Of a stretch of DNA of 64,000 bases, positions 40,906-53,300 are shown in pieces. Below the pieces are notes generated by a model. The model had not been told where the DNA came from and did not search any database. It saw nothing but the letters and a program-made list of their open reading frames with translations. Source of the DNA: Pseudomonas lijiangensis. Its GTDB lineage: Bacteria; Pseudomonadota; Gammaproteobacteria; Pseudomonadales; Pseudomonadaceae. The stretch lies in assembly GCF_018968705.1 (NCBI RefSeq), contig NZ_CP076668.1, positions 2,801,001 through 2,865,000 of the forward strand, given 5' to 3'. The position numbers and the translations under genes are program-made. Every line of letters starts with the position of its first letter. The stretch's first letter is position 1.

Positions 40906-43900
40906 ATTTGATTGAACTGTTGGCAGTACTGGAAGAAAAAGGCGTAGAGCTCTCCGTCGCGGGTGACCAACTGGCTGTACGCGGTCGTAAACAGTCTCTG
41001 GCCGAGCCGGCTGTCCTGGCCTTGCTGCGTGAAAACAAGGCGTTGCTGATCGAGTCGATCAAGGACGGTTCTTATGCCACCGCTCTGAAGAGCCTGCAGA
41101 CAGTGCCCGAAAACGGCATTGTCCAGGGCTGTGAGCGCATCACGCCGGATATGCTGCCGTTGCTTGCCCTGGACCAGGTCGCCATCGACCGGATCGTGGC
41201 CCGCATTCCGGGCGGTGCGGCCAATGTGCAGGATATCTACCCGCTGGCACCGTTGCAGGAGGGGATTCTCTACCATCACCTGACGGCCGAGCGGGGCGAC
41301 CCCTATGTCTTGCAGAACGAATTCACCCTGACCAGTCGCGAGCGTCTGAGTGACTTCATCGGCGCCTTGCAGAGCGTGATCGACCGGCATGACATTCTGC
41401 GCACGTCCCTTGTCTGGGAAGGCCTGGAAGAGCCGGTGCAGGTGGTCTGGCGCGAAGCGAAGCTGGGTGTTCAGGATATTTCTGCGGAACTGGAAGAAGG
41501 AGAAGTGCTGCCGCAACTCAAGGCGCGCTTCGACCCTCGTGATTACCGTCTGGATATCGGTCAGGCACCGTTGTTGCTGCTGGTGATCAGCGAAGACAAG
41601 GCCAATCAGCGCTGGCTGGCCATGCTGCTGTTCCATCACCTGGCCATCGACCATGCAGCCCTGGAAATCGTGCAGCATGAAATGCAGGCCTTTCTGACCG
41701 GTCAGTCTAAAACCCTCGAAGCCCCTGTGCCTTACCGCAACTATGTGGCGCAGACGCGCCAGCCAGGCAAGCGTCAGAGCCATGAAACGTTCTTCCGCGA
41801 CATGCTGGGCGACATGGACGAGCCGACACTGCCGTTCGGTCAGCAGGATGTATTGGGCGACGGTAACGGCATCGAAGACGCGCATCTGGCGCTGCCTGCA
41901 GAGCTGGGGCAGCGTCTGCGTGCCCAGACCCGGAAACTCGGCGTCAGTGCGACCAGTCTCTGCCATCTGGCCTGGGCTCGCGTGCTGGGCGTAGTGTCGG
42001 GACGCGACGATGTGGTGTTCGGCACCGTCATGCTGGGCCGCATGCAGGCCGGGCAGGGTGCAGGACAGTCTCTGGGTATGTTTATCAATACCTTGCCGCT
42101 GCGTGTGCGTCTGGCCGGGCAAAGTGCCCAGGCCGGGGTTGCGAGTACGCATGCTGCCCTGACTCAACTGCTGGGGCACGAGCATGCCTCGCTTGCCCTG
42201 GCTCAGCGTTGCAGCTCGGTGGTCGCCCCGACGCCGCTGTTCAGTGCCCTGTTGAACTATCGACACAGTGCCGATGCCGCGCAAACCCTGGATGAGCAGA
42301 CTCTGAAAGCCTGGCAGGGCATTGAAACCCTGAGCGCCGAAGAGCGGACCAACTATCCGCTGATTCTGTCGGTGGATGACTTCGGTGAGCACTTTGCACT
42401 CCACGTCCAGGCTTCCTTGCAGATCGGCGCGCAGCGTGTCGCCACCTATATGGCGTCTGCCCTGACGAATCTGGTCAGCGCTCTGGAAGCGGGTGGGGAA
42501 ACCGGTCTGACGGATATCGCCGTGGTACCGGAAAGCGAATGCGAGCAATTGCTGCATCATTTCAACGACAGCGCGACGGACTATCCTCGCGACAGCTCCG
42601 TCCATGGCCTGTTTGAACAGCAAGTCGCCCAGCGACCTGAAGCCCTGGCTGCCGTTCATGGCGAATATTCGCTGACCTACGCCGAACTCAATAGCCGCGC
42701 CAACCGTCTGGCCCATTACCTGACAGGCCAAGGTGTCAATCCAGGCGATGCAGTGGCGATTCTGCTGCCGCGCTCGCTGGACCTTCTGGTGGCGCAACTG
42801 GCCGTCAGCAAGTGCGCTGGCATTTACGTGCCACTGGACGTCAATGCACCTCAGGAACGTCAGGCATTTATGGTGCAGGACAGCGGGGCGCGTCAGGTGC
42901 TGACTCATCACGCTCTGGATGTGCCACAAGGTGCTGCACGTATTGACCTGGATCGTCTGGATCTGGCTCAGCAATCCGATGCCAACCCTGATCGGATCTG
43001 CACCAGCGAAAGCGCGGTGTACATCATGTACACCTCGGGCTCCACCGGGACACCAAAAGGCGTGCTGGTGCCGCATCGCGCCATTGCCCGTCTGGTGATC
43101 AATAACGGCTATGCCGAATTCACTTCACAAGACCGCGTGGCCTTTGCCTCCAACCCGGCGTTTGACGCCAGTACCCTGGATGTCTGGGCACCGTTGCTCA
43201 ATGGCGGTTGCGTGGTGGTTGTGGATCAGGATGTGCTGCTATCGCTGCCGGAGTTCAAGGCTCTGCTGCTGGAGCAGTCGGTCAGCGTGTTGTGGATGAC
43301 GGCTGGTTTGTTCCATCAATACGCTTCAGGTTTGTACGAAGCCTTTGCGCAACTGCGTTACCTGATTGTGGGCGGCGATGTGCTGGATCCTTCGGTCATC
43401 GCTCAGGTCCTGAAAAACGGTGCACCTGAGCATCTGCTCAACGGCTACGGCCCGACCGAGGCCACGACCTTCTCGGCGACCCATGAAATCAAAACCGTGG
43501 GCGAGGGCAGTATTCCCATCGGCAAGCCGTTGGCCAATACCCGGCTGTACGTGCTGGATGCCCGTCAGCAACCGGTGCCATTGGGCGTCACCGGCGAGCT
43601 GTATATCGGCGGTGATGGCGTGGCGCTGGGATATCTGAACCGTGCCGACCTGACCGAGCAGGTGTTCGTGGCTGATCCATTCAGCACCGACCCGGCAGCC
43701 CGTTTGTATCGCACTGGCGACCTGGCCTGCTGGCTGGCCGATGGCACGGTGGAATACCGGGGCCGTAATGACCAGCAGGTGAAGGTTCGTGGCTTCCGTA
43801 TCGAGCCGGGCGAGATCGAAACCCGTCTGGCCGGTCATGAAGGCGTGAAAGAGGCGGTGGTGCTGGTGCGTGAAGACGTGCCGGGCGACAAGCGTCTGGT

Positions 43901-44306
43901 GGCGTATTTCACCTCGACAGAAGCCGATATCGATCTGGAGGTCCTGCGCAGTCATCTGCAAGGCCAGTTGCCGGACTATATGGTCCCGGCAGCCTATGTC
44001 CAGCTGGACAGCCTGCCACTGACCAACAACGGCAAGCTGGACCGCAAGGCGCTGCCAGCGCCGGATCAGCAGGCGTTTATCAACCGTGGCTACGAAGCGC
44101 CAGAAGGCGAAGTCGAAACTACCCTGGCGCAGATCTGGGCCGAGGTGTTGCAGGTCGAGCGTGTGGGGCGTCACGACCACTTCTTCGAACTGGGCGGTCA
44201 CTCGCTGCTGGCGGTGAAGCTGATCGAGAAGATGCGCCAGGAAGGCCTGAGCGCCGATGTGCGCGTGTTGTTCAGCCAGCCGACCCTGGCGGCTCTGGCG
44301 GCTGCG
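40902..44306 (+). other. Module 10: docking domain-dual C/E-A(Val)-T
   Basis: TubC-like docking segment, then epimerisation motif HHLTAERGD and HHLAIDH. A domain with FD at 43161, Val code D-A-L-W-I-G-G-T-F-K. Carrier Ser1101. The dual C/E domain follows a Gly module, where epimerisation is meaningless. Confidence 0.8.
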
Positions 44307-47300
44307 GTGGGCAGCGGCACGGAAATCCGTGTGCCGGCCAACCTGATCGAACCGGGCTGTACCCGGATTACGCCGGATATGTTGCCGCTGGTCGAACTGG
44401 ACCAGAACACTCTGGATCTTGTTGTGGCAACGGTTCCCGGCGGTGCGGCCAATGTGCAGGATATCTATCCGCTGGCACCGCTTCAGCAAGGCATTCTTTA
44501 CCATCACATCAGCGCCGAGCAGGGCGACCCCTATGTGTTGCAGGCAACCTTTTCGGTCAAGAGCCGGGAACGTCTCGATGCATTTGCCAATGCACTGCGC
44601 CATGTGATCCAGCGTCACGACATTCTGCGCACAGCCGTAGTCTGGCAAGGGCTGAGCGAGCCGCTGCAAGTGGTGTGGCGTGAGGCTGACCTGAGTGTGG
44701 AGTTCCTTAAACCGGACCCACGCGACGGCGCCATTGCCGAGCAGTTGAGCGAGCGTTTTGCCAGCAGTCACTATCGTCTCGATCTGGCCGAAGCGCCCTT
44801 GATCCGGCTGGCCTGTGCCCGTGATGGCGACAGCTGGGTCATGCTGCTGATCTTCCATCACCTGGCGCTGGACCATACCGCGATGGACGTGGTGCGCGAG
44901 GAGATGCAGGCCTTCATGCTGGGCGAAGCCGATTCGCTGCCCGCTGCCGTGCCGTACCGCAACTACGTGGCTCAGGCTCGCCTGGGGCTTGGGCAAGAAG
45001 AGCATGAAGCCTTCTTCCGGGACATGCTGGGCGATGTCGATGAGCCGACGCTGGCTTACGGTCAGGCCTCGCTGCCCGGCGATGGCGGCCATATCGAAGA
45101 AGCACGCGTGCAACTGGATACCGCGCTGTGCCGTCGGGTACGGGTGCAGGCTCGTCAGCTTGGCGTCAGTGCCGCGAGCCTGATGCACCTGGTCTGGGCG
45201 CTGGTGGCCAGCAAGGCCAGCGGTCGTGCCCAAACGGTATTCGGCACGGTGCTCATGGGCCGGATGCAGGGCGGCGACGGTGCCGACCGTGCCCTGGGCA
45301 TGTTCATCAACACGCTGCCGCTGCGAGTGGACATCGACGGGCGCAGCGTGATCGAGGGCGTGAAGTCCACCCATGCGCGCCTCAGTGCATTGCTGGGTCA
45401 CGAGCATGCCTCGCTGGCCCTCGCACAACGCAGCAGTGCCGTGGCAGCGCCTTCGCCACTGTTCAACTCACTGCTCAATTATCGTCACAGCGCTGCCGAT
45501 ATGGCCTCCAGTCAGGCCTTGTCGGCCTGGGAAGGTATCGAAAGCCTGAGCAACGCAGAGGGCACCAACTATCCACTGGCCATTTCCGTGGATGACCTGG
45601 GTGAGGGCTTTGTCCTCAGCGTGCTGGCGATGCAGGAAATCGGTGCCCGGCGTGTCTGCGACACCTTTGCCTACACGTTGCAGCAACTGGTCGAGGCCCT
45701 GGATGGCCATCCGCAGACTGCTCTGCATGATGTGCCGGTCATTGCGCCTCAGGAACGTAAGCGCCTGCTGGAGACATTCAACGCTACGGCTACGGATTAC
45801 CCAAGGGACCAGACACTGCAGCCTCTGTTCGAAGCTCAGGTTGCCGAGCGGCCTGAAGCCATTGCCGCCGTGCACGGGGAGCAGTCGCTGACCTATGCCG
45901 AACTCAACCGTCGCGCCAACCGTCTGGCCCATTACCTGACGGGGCTGGGAGTGAAGGCGGGCGATGCCGTGGCGATTCTGCTGCCGCGTTCGCTGGATCT
46001 GCTGGTGGCGCAACTGGCGATCACCAAATGTGCGGCCCTTTACGTACCGCTGGACGTCAATGCACCGCTGGACCGTCAGGCCTTCATGGTCCGTGACAGC
46101 GGCGCCCGGCAGTTGCTGACCCTTCATGACCGTGAGATTCCGGAAGGTGCGGAGCGTCTTGATCTGGATCGGCTCGATGTGAGCGGTCAGCCGGACCATG
46201 ATCCGCAAAACCGCAACACTGCGGAGTCAGCGGCTTACATCATGTACACCTCGGGCTCTACCGGCACCCCAAAAGGGGTCATCGTGGCGCACCGTGGCAT
46301 TGTCAAACTGGTGCGTAATAACGGTTTTGCCGACTTCAACCAAAACGACCGCCTGGCATTCGCCTCGAACCCGGCATTTGACGCCAGCACCCTGGAAGTC
46401 TGGGGCGCGCTGCTCAATGGCGGGCAAGTGGTGGTGATCGAGCATGAGTTGCTGCTGGATCCGCCGCGTCTGGCCGAAGTTCTGGTAGCCAAGGGCATCA
46501 CGTCATTGTTCGTGACCACTGCGGTATTCAACCAGTATGTGAGCCTGATCGGCGAAACCCTGGCGGGACTGCGCATTCTGATGTGCGGCGGTGAGCGGGC
46601 CGACCCGCAAGTCTTCCGGGATTTGCTGGCCATTGCACCGGATCTGCGCTTGATTCACTGCTACGGCCCGACGGAAACCACCACCTACGCGACGACTCTG
46701 CATGTGACCGATGTGCCGCTGCAGATGAGCAATGTGCCCATCGGCAAGCCGCTGGCCAATACCCAGGTCTACGTGCTGGATGCCCGTCAGCAGTTGGTAC
46801 CCACGGGCGTTGCCGGGGAAATATGCATCGGCGGCGACGGTGTTGCGCTGGGTTATCTGAATCGTCCCGAACTGACCGCCCAGGCATTTATCGCTGACCC
46901 GTTCAGCTCTGTGAAAGGCGCGCGGCTCTATCGCTCCGGCGACCGCGGTTGCTGGCGTGCAGATGGCAGCCTTGAACATCTGGGGCGTGGTGACGGCCAG
47001 GTGAAGATTCGCGGTTTCCGTATCGAGCCGGGCGAGATCGATGCGCGCCTCAAAGCCTGTCCGGGCGTGCATCAGGCCTCGGTGGTGATTCGCGAAGACG
47101 TGCCGGGGCAAAAGCAACTGGTGGCGTATTACACCGCCGAATCCGCCGATTCGCTGCTGACTGTCCAGAACGTCCAGGCCTGGCTGCGTGAGGCCTTGCC
47201 GGAATACATGGTGCCTTCGGCCTTCGTACGCCTGGAACACTGGCCTTTGAACAACAACGGCAAGCTTGATCAGAAGGCGCTGCCTGTTCCCGACGCGCAG

Positions 47301-50300
47301 GCACTGACAAGCAGTGTGTATGAGGCCCCGTCAGGTGACGTGGAAGCCTTGCTGGCCAGTATCTGGTCCCAGGTGCTGAAGGTGGAGCGCGTAGGGCGCT
47401 TCGATAACTTCTTTTCTCTGGGCGGCCATTCGCTGCTGGCGGTGACGCTGATCGAGCGCATGCGCCAGGAAGGTTTGCGCGCTGATATCAAGGTCTTGTT
47501 CAACCAGCCTACCTTGGCGGCACTGGCGGCTTCCCTGACGACCGAGCAGGACATTCAGGTACCGGCCAATCTGATTCCCGCCGACTGCCAGCGGATCGAA
47601 CCCTGGATGCTGCCTCTGGCCAGTCTGGAGCAGACGTCCATCGATGATATCGTCGCTGCAGTGCCGGGCGGTGTGGCCAATGTGCAGGATATCTATGCAC
47701 TCGCGCCGCTTCAGGAAGGCATCCTGTATCACCATGTCGCGGCACGTGAAGGCGATTCCTTCATCCTGCAGTCGTTGCTCGAAATTGACACTGAAGCCCG
47801 TCTGGAGTCTGCCATCCAGGCTTTGCAAAAAGTGATCGAGCGTCATGACATCCTGCGCACGGCAGTGTTCTGGAAAGGTCTTGAAACGCCTGTGCAGGTG
47901 GTGTTGCGCCACGCAACGCTGTCGAGCGAATGCGTGACGCTGGACCCTGAGGATGGCGATATTCTCGGCCAGATGCGTGAACGGTTCGATGCCCGAAATT
48001 TTCGCATGGACATCGGCCAGGCGCCTCTGATCTGCATGCCCTACGCCTGGGATTCGGTTAACCAACGCTATGTGGTGGCGCTGGTGTTCCACCACCTGAT
48101 CATGGATCACGTGGCTTTCGATGTCGTGGTATCCGAAATACAAAGCCTGTTACTGGATGAAGCGACACCGCTGCCCGAGCCGGTTCCTTACCGAAACTAC
48201 ATCGCTCAGGTGCGCCTGGGGGCCGATGATGCGGCACATGAACGCTTCTTTCGCGACATGCTGCAAGACGTCCGCGAACCGACCTTGCCGTTTGGCCAGC
48301 AGGTATCCGAAGGCGTGATGCATGAAATCCACGACAGGGTAGATACCGACATCGCTCAACGTGTCCGCAGCCTTGCCCGAAGCCTGGGCGTGAGTGCGGC
48401 CAGTCTCTACCACCTGGCATGGGGCCTGGTGGTGGGGCGTGTCTCGGCAAGTGACGATGTGGTATTCGGTACTGTGCTGGTCGGGCGGATGCGCGGCGGG
48501 GAAGGCGCAGACCGGGCATTGGGCATGTTCATCAACACCTTGCCGATCCGCGTAGAACTGGGGCAACAGGCTGTGGCCCAGGCCGTCAGGCAGGTGCATG
48601 CACGCCTGAGCGGGCTGCTTGAGCATGAACATGCGCCTCTGGCTCTTGCACAGCGTTGCAGTGGTGTTGCAGCACCGGCTCCGCTGTTTGGCGCGCTGCT
48701 CAATTTCCGCCACAGCGCGGCGGACGACTCTGCACAGGCTCACACCGCCTGGCAGGGTATCCAGGGGCTTGAAGCCCATGAACATACGGCGTATCCCTTG
48801 TCGCTGGCGGTAGACGATACAGGTGCAGGGTATCTTCTGACGGTTCAGGCCAGCGGAGGCATCGATGCCCGGGCGCTGTGCGATTACATGCAGTGCGCCT
48901 TGCAGAACATGATTGAAACACTCGAACAGGCACCGTCGACTGCCTTGAATCGCATTTCGATACTGCCTGATGCCGAGCGCCTGCGGTTGCTGACCTCGTT
49001 CAACGATACCGATTGCGTTTATCCGGATCAGGCAACCGTTCACGGGCTGTTCGAGGCTCAGGTGCAACGCACGCCCGATGCCGTGGCGGTGGTGCATGGC
49101 GAGCAGAGCCTGACTTATCGTCAGCTGGATCAACAGGCCAATCGACTGGCGCACTGCCTGACACCATTGCTTGGCGGACAGAATGCCCCGGTCGCGTTGT
49201 GTGTCGAACGTGGCCTGGAAATGCTGGTGGGCTTGTTGGGGATTCTCAAGGCGGGCGGTTGTTATGTGCCGCTGGACCCCGGTTATCCGGCCGATCGCTT
49301 GAACTACATGCTTGCCGACAGCTCTCCGGTGGCTTTGCTGACACTGGGCAGTGCGCCTGATGGCCTGGACAGCGGCAGTATTCCGGTCATCGCTCTGGAC
49401 CGTGATGCCGAATGGCGTTCAGGCCCGACAGCGCCTGTAGAGCGCGAAACCGATGCGCGACAACTGGCCTACGTGATCTACACCTCCGGTTCCACCGGCA
49501 GACCCAAAGGGGTCATGCTCGAACAACGGGGCGTGGTCAACCTGCTCTGTGCCATGCGCGACCTGACCCGCACCGGGCCAGAAGACCGCATGCTGGCCCT
49601 GACCACCATCAGCTTCGACATTGCCGGCCTGGAACTCTACATGCCGCTGATCTGCGGCGCCTGTACGGTACTGCTCGACCGTCACGGTGCTCAGGACCCT
49701 GTATTGCTGGCCGAAGCGATCGCTCAGAGCGGTGCGACCATGATGCAGGCTACGCCAGCCACCTGGCGACTTTTGCTGGATTCCGGCTGGTCGGGAGCGG
49801 CCGGGCTCAAGGCGTTGTGTGGTGGCGAGGCGTTGCCTCTGGACCTGGCACAACGAGTGGCCGCAAGAGTCGGCACGCTCTGGAACGTCTATGGCCCCAC
49901 CGAAACCACCATCTGGTCATCGGCGCTGGAATTCGATGCCAGCGACAGGACTTCGGCCAGCGTCAGTATCGGCCGTCCGATTGCCAATAACCGTTTCTAC
50001 CTGCTGGACGAGCAGGGCGAGCCGGTGCCCATGGGCGTGGCTGCCGAGTTGTATATCGGTGGCGACGGCGTGGCCCGTGGTTATCTGAACTGGGAGCAAC
50101 TGACGGCCGAACGCTTTATCAATGACCCGTTTTCCTCGAAGCCCGGAGCGCGTCTTTACCGCACAGGCGACCTTGCCCGCTATCGCCCCGATGGCAGCCT
50201 CGAATACCTGGGCCGCAACGATTTCCAGGTGAAGATTCGTGGTTACCGGATCGAACTCGGAGAAATCGAAGCCAGACTGGGCGCTGTCTCCGGTATCCGT

Positions 50301-53300
50301 GAAGCTGTCGTCGTAGCTGTCAATGACGCCCATGGCGACCTGCGGTTGGCGGGCTATTACACTGGCGAGAACTGTGCGAGCAGCCTGCTGCGTGAATCCT
50401 TGCTGGCACACTTGCCGGAGTTCATGGTTCCGACCGTGTTCGTACACCTGGAAAAACTGCCGCTGACCCCCAACGGCAAACTGGACCGCAAGGCGTTGCC
50501 GGCTCCCGAAACCGATCTCACGCGTCACTACGAAGCGCCTCGTGGGGAGCAGGAAATCAGTCTTGCCGCGACATGGGCCGAGTTGCTCAAGGTCGAGCGA
50601 ATCGGACGCGACGACAACTTCTTCGAACTGGGCGGGCACTCGCTGCTGGCCATGCGTCTGGTGTCTCTGGTTCGTCAGCAGTGGGGCGTTGAACTGCAAC
50701 TGGCCGAGCTGTTTGCCCACCCTCAGTTGAGTGCGGTAGCCGAGCAGATTGCCTTGGCAACACGCAGCACCTGGCCGGACATCACACCGGTTTCTCGTGA
50801 TGAAGCCTTGCCGCTCTCGTTCGCTCAGCAGCGCCTGTTGTTCCTGGCGAAGATGGAAGGTGCCAGTGCCGCCTATCATCTGCCCGCCGGGCTGCGCCTC
50901 AGGGGAGCGCTCGACGTGTCCGCACTGCAACGTGCCCTGGACCGCATCGTGGCGCGTCATGAGGCTCTGCGTACTTGCTTTGTCCAGCCTTCGGGTGGTG
51001 CGGCAGTGCAACGTATCCTGCCACCGGACAGCGGTTTTGCGCTGACCCGGGTGGATATCTCGGGGCTCGACGATCCGTCGGCCACCTTGAACGAGATGAC
51101 CGGGCAGGAGGCGCTGCAAGGCTTCGATCTGCAGCACGGGCCGCTGATCCGCGGACAGTTGATCCGTATCGCGGAGCAAGAGCATGTGCTGCTGGTGACC
51201 ATGCACCATATCGTTTCCGATGGCTGGTCCATGGGCGTATTGACGGCCGAGCTGGGTGCGCTCTACGCAGCCTTTGTGCGTGGTGAGGCGGACCCTCTGC
51301 CGGAGCTGACCTTGCAATACGCCGACTATGCCGCGTGGCAGCGTCGCCTGCTGGAGGGCGAGGCCTTGAAGGCCCAGACCGACTGGTGGCGCAAGACGCT
51401 GGCCCAGGCTCCGGCGGTGCTGACACTGCCGACCGACCAGCCTCGTCCGGCACTGCAGGACTATTCGGGCGCCGCGATACCGGTCTGCTTCGATGCGCAG
51501 TTGACCGCGCAGCTTCATGACCTGAGCAAACGCCACGGCACCACGCTGTACATGACGGTGCTGGCAGCCTGGGCGGCCACATTGAGTCGTTTGTCCGGTC
51601 AGGACCAGGTGGTCATAGGTTCGCCGGTGGCCAACCGCATGAATGCCGAAGTCGAAGGGCTGATCGGCCTGTTCGTCAACACACTGGCTCTGCCGATCGA
51701 TCTGTCCGGCAAACCCGACTTCGCCGAGTTGCTGCGCAGGGTCAGAACCCTGGCCCTGGAAGCACAGGCCCGTCAGGCATTGCCTTTCGAGCATGTGGTG
51801 GAGGTGGTCAAGCCGGTTCGCAGCCTGTCTCACAGCCCGTTGTTCCAGGTCATGCTGTCGTGGCAGAACAACGAAAGTGTCGACCTTCAGTTGGGCAACC
51901 TGACGCTGGAAGGCATTGGCGCACCGAGAAACAGCGCCAAGTTCGATCTGTCCCTGGACCTTGGGGAAGTCAACGGCCAGTTGCAGGGCAGCCTTGAGTT
52001 CGCCACCGCCTTGTTCTATCCGCAGACCATCGAGCGTTATTGCGGTTATCTGGAGCGTCTGCTGCGTGCCATGGTGGCCGATGCCGGACAGCCCGTGTAC
52101 GGCGTTGCTTTGCCGGATGAAGCGGAGCGTCTGCATCTGGCCCGTTTCAACGACACGCAACACTACTATCCGCCGGCACAAACCGTTCATGGTCTTTTCG
52201 AAGCTCAGGTGCTGCGTACGCCTGATGCTCCGGCACTGATCCATGGCGGGGAACAGTTGAATTACCGGCAGTTGAACGAGCGAGCCAACCGTCTGGCCTG
52301 GCATTTGCGCGCACGGGGCGTCGAGCCTGATGCCCGGGTAGCTATCTGCATGGAGCGTAGTACGGAAATGGTGGTCGGTCTGCTGGCCATCCTCAAGGCG
52401 GGCGGCGGTTATGTGCCGCTGGACCCGGCGTATCCGGTCGAGCGTATCGCCTACATGCTGGAGGACAGCTCGCCGACCGTGGTGCTGGCCCATGGGCCGA
52501 CTCTCGGTCTGCTGTCTGCCACCCACGCCCCGGTGATCGATCTGGACAACAGCACCTGGCTCGGACAACCACCGGAAAACCCGGAGGTTCCCGGCCTGAG
52601 CGCTGCGCACCTGGCCTATGTGATTTACACCTCCGGGTCCACCGGCATGCCCAAAGGCGTGATGATCGAGCATAGAAACACGGTCAACTTCCTGACCTGG
52701 GCAAAACGGGCTTTCGAGCCGGCAGTGCTTGCCAGAACCCTGTTCTCCACCTCGTTGAACTTCGACCTGGCCGTCTACGAATGCTTCGCTCCGCTGACCA
52801 CCGGCGGCTGTATCGATCTGGTGAAGAATGCCCTTGAACTGCAGCGAAACGAGCGCGATGTCACGCTGATCAATACCGTGCCTTCGGCGCTCAAGGCGTT
52901 GCTGGAATCCACCGGGCTGAGCCAGGGCGTGCATACGGTCAACGTGGCGGGCGAAGCACTCAAGCGCAGTCTGGTGGAAAAACTGTTCGAGCAGACTCAG
53001 GTCAAGCAGTTGTGCAACCTCTACGGGCCTTCGGAAACCACGACTTACTCCAGTTGGGTCGCCATGGATCGGGAAAGCGGTTTCAGTGCGCATATCGGCA
53101 AACCCATTTCCAATACCCGATTCCATGTACTCGATGAGTATCTGAACCCGGTGCCGCTGGGTGTCGCGGGCGAGCTCTTCATCGGTGGAGCGGGTGTGGC
53201 GCGTGGGTATCTCAACCGTGACGAACTGACGGTCGAGCGCTTCCTCGATGATCCGTTCAGCGATGTGCCGGGTGCTCGCATGTACCGCACCGGTGACCTG

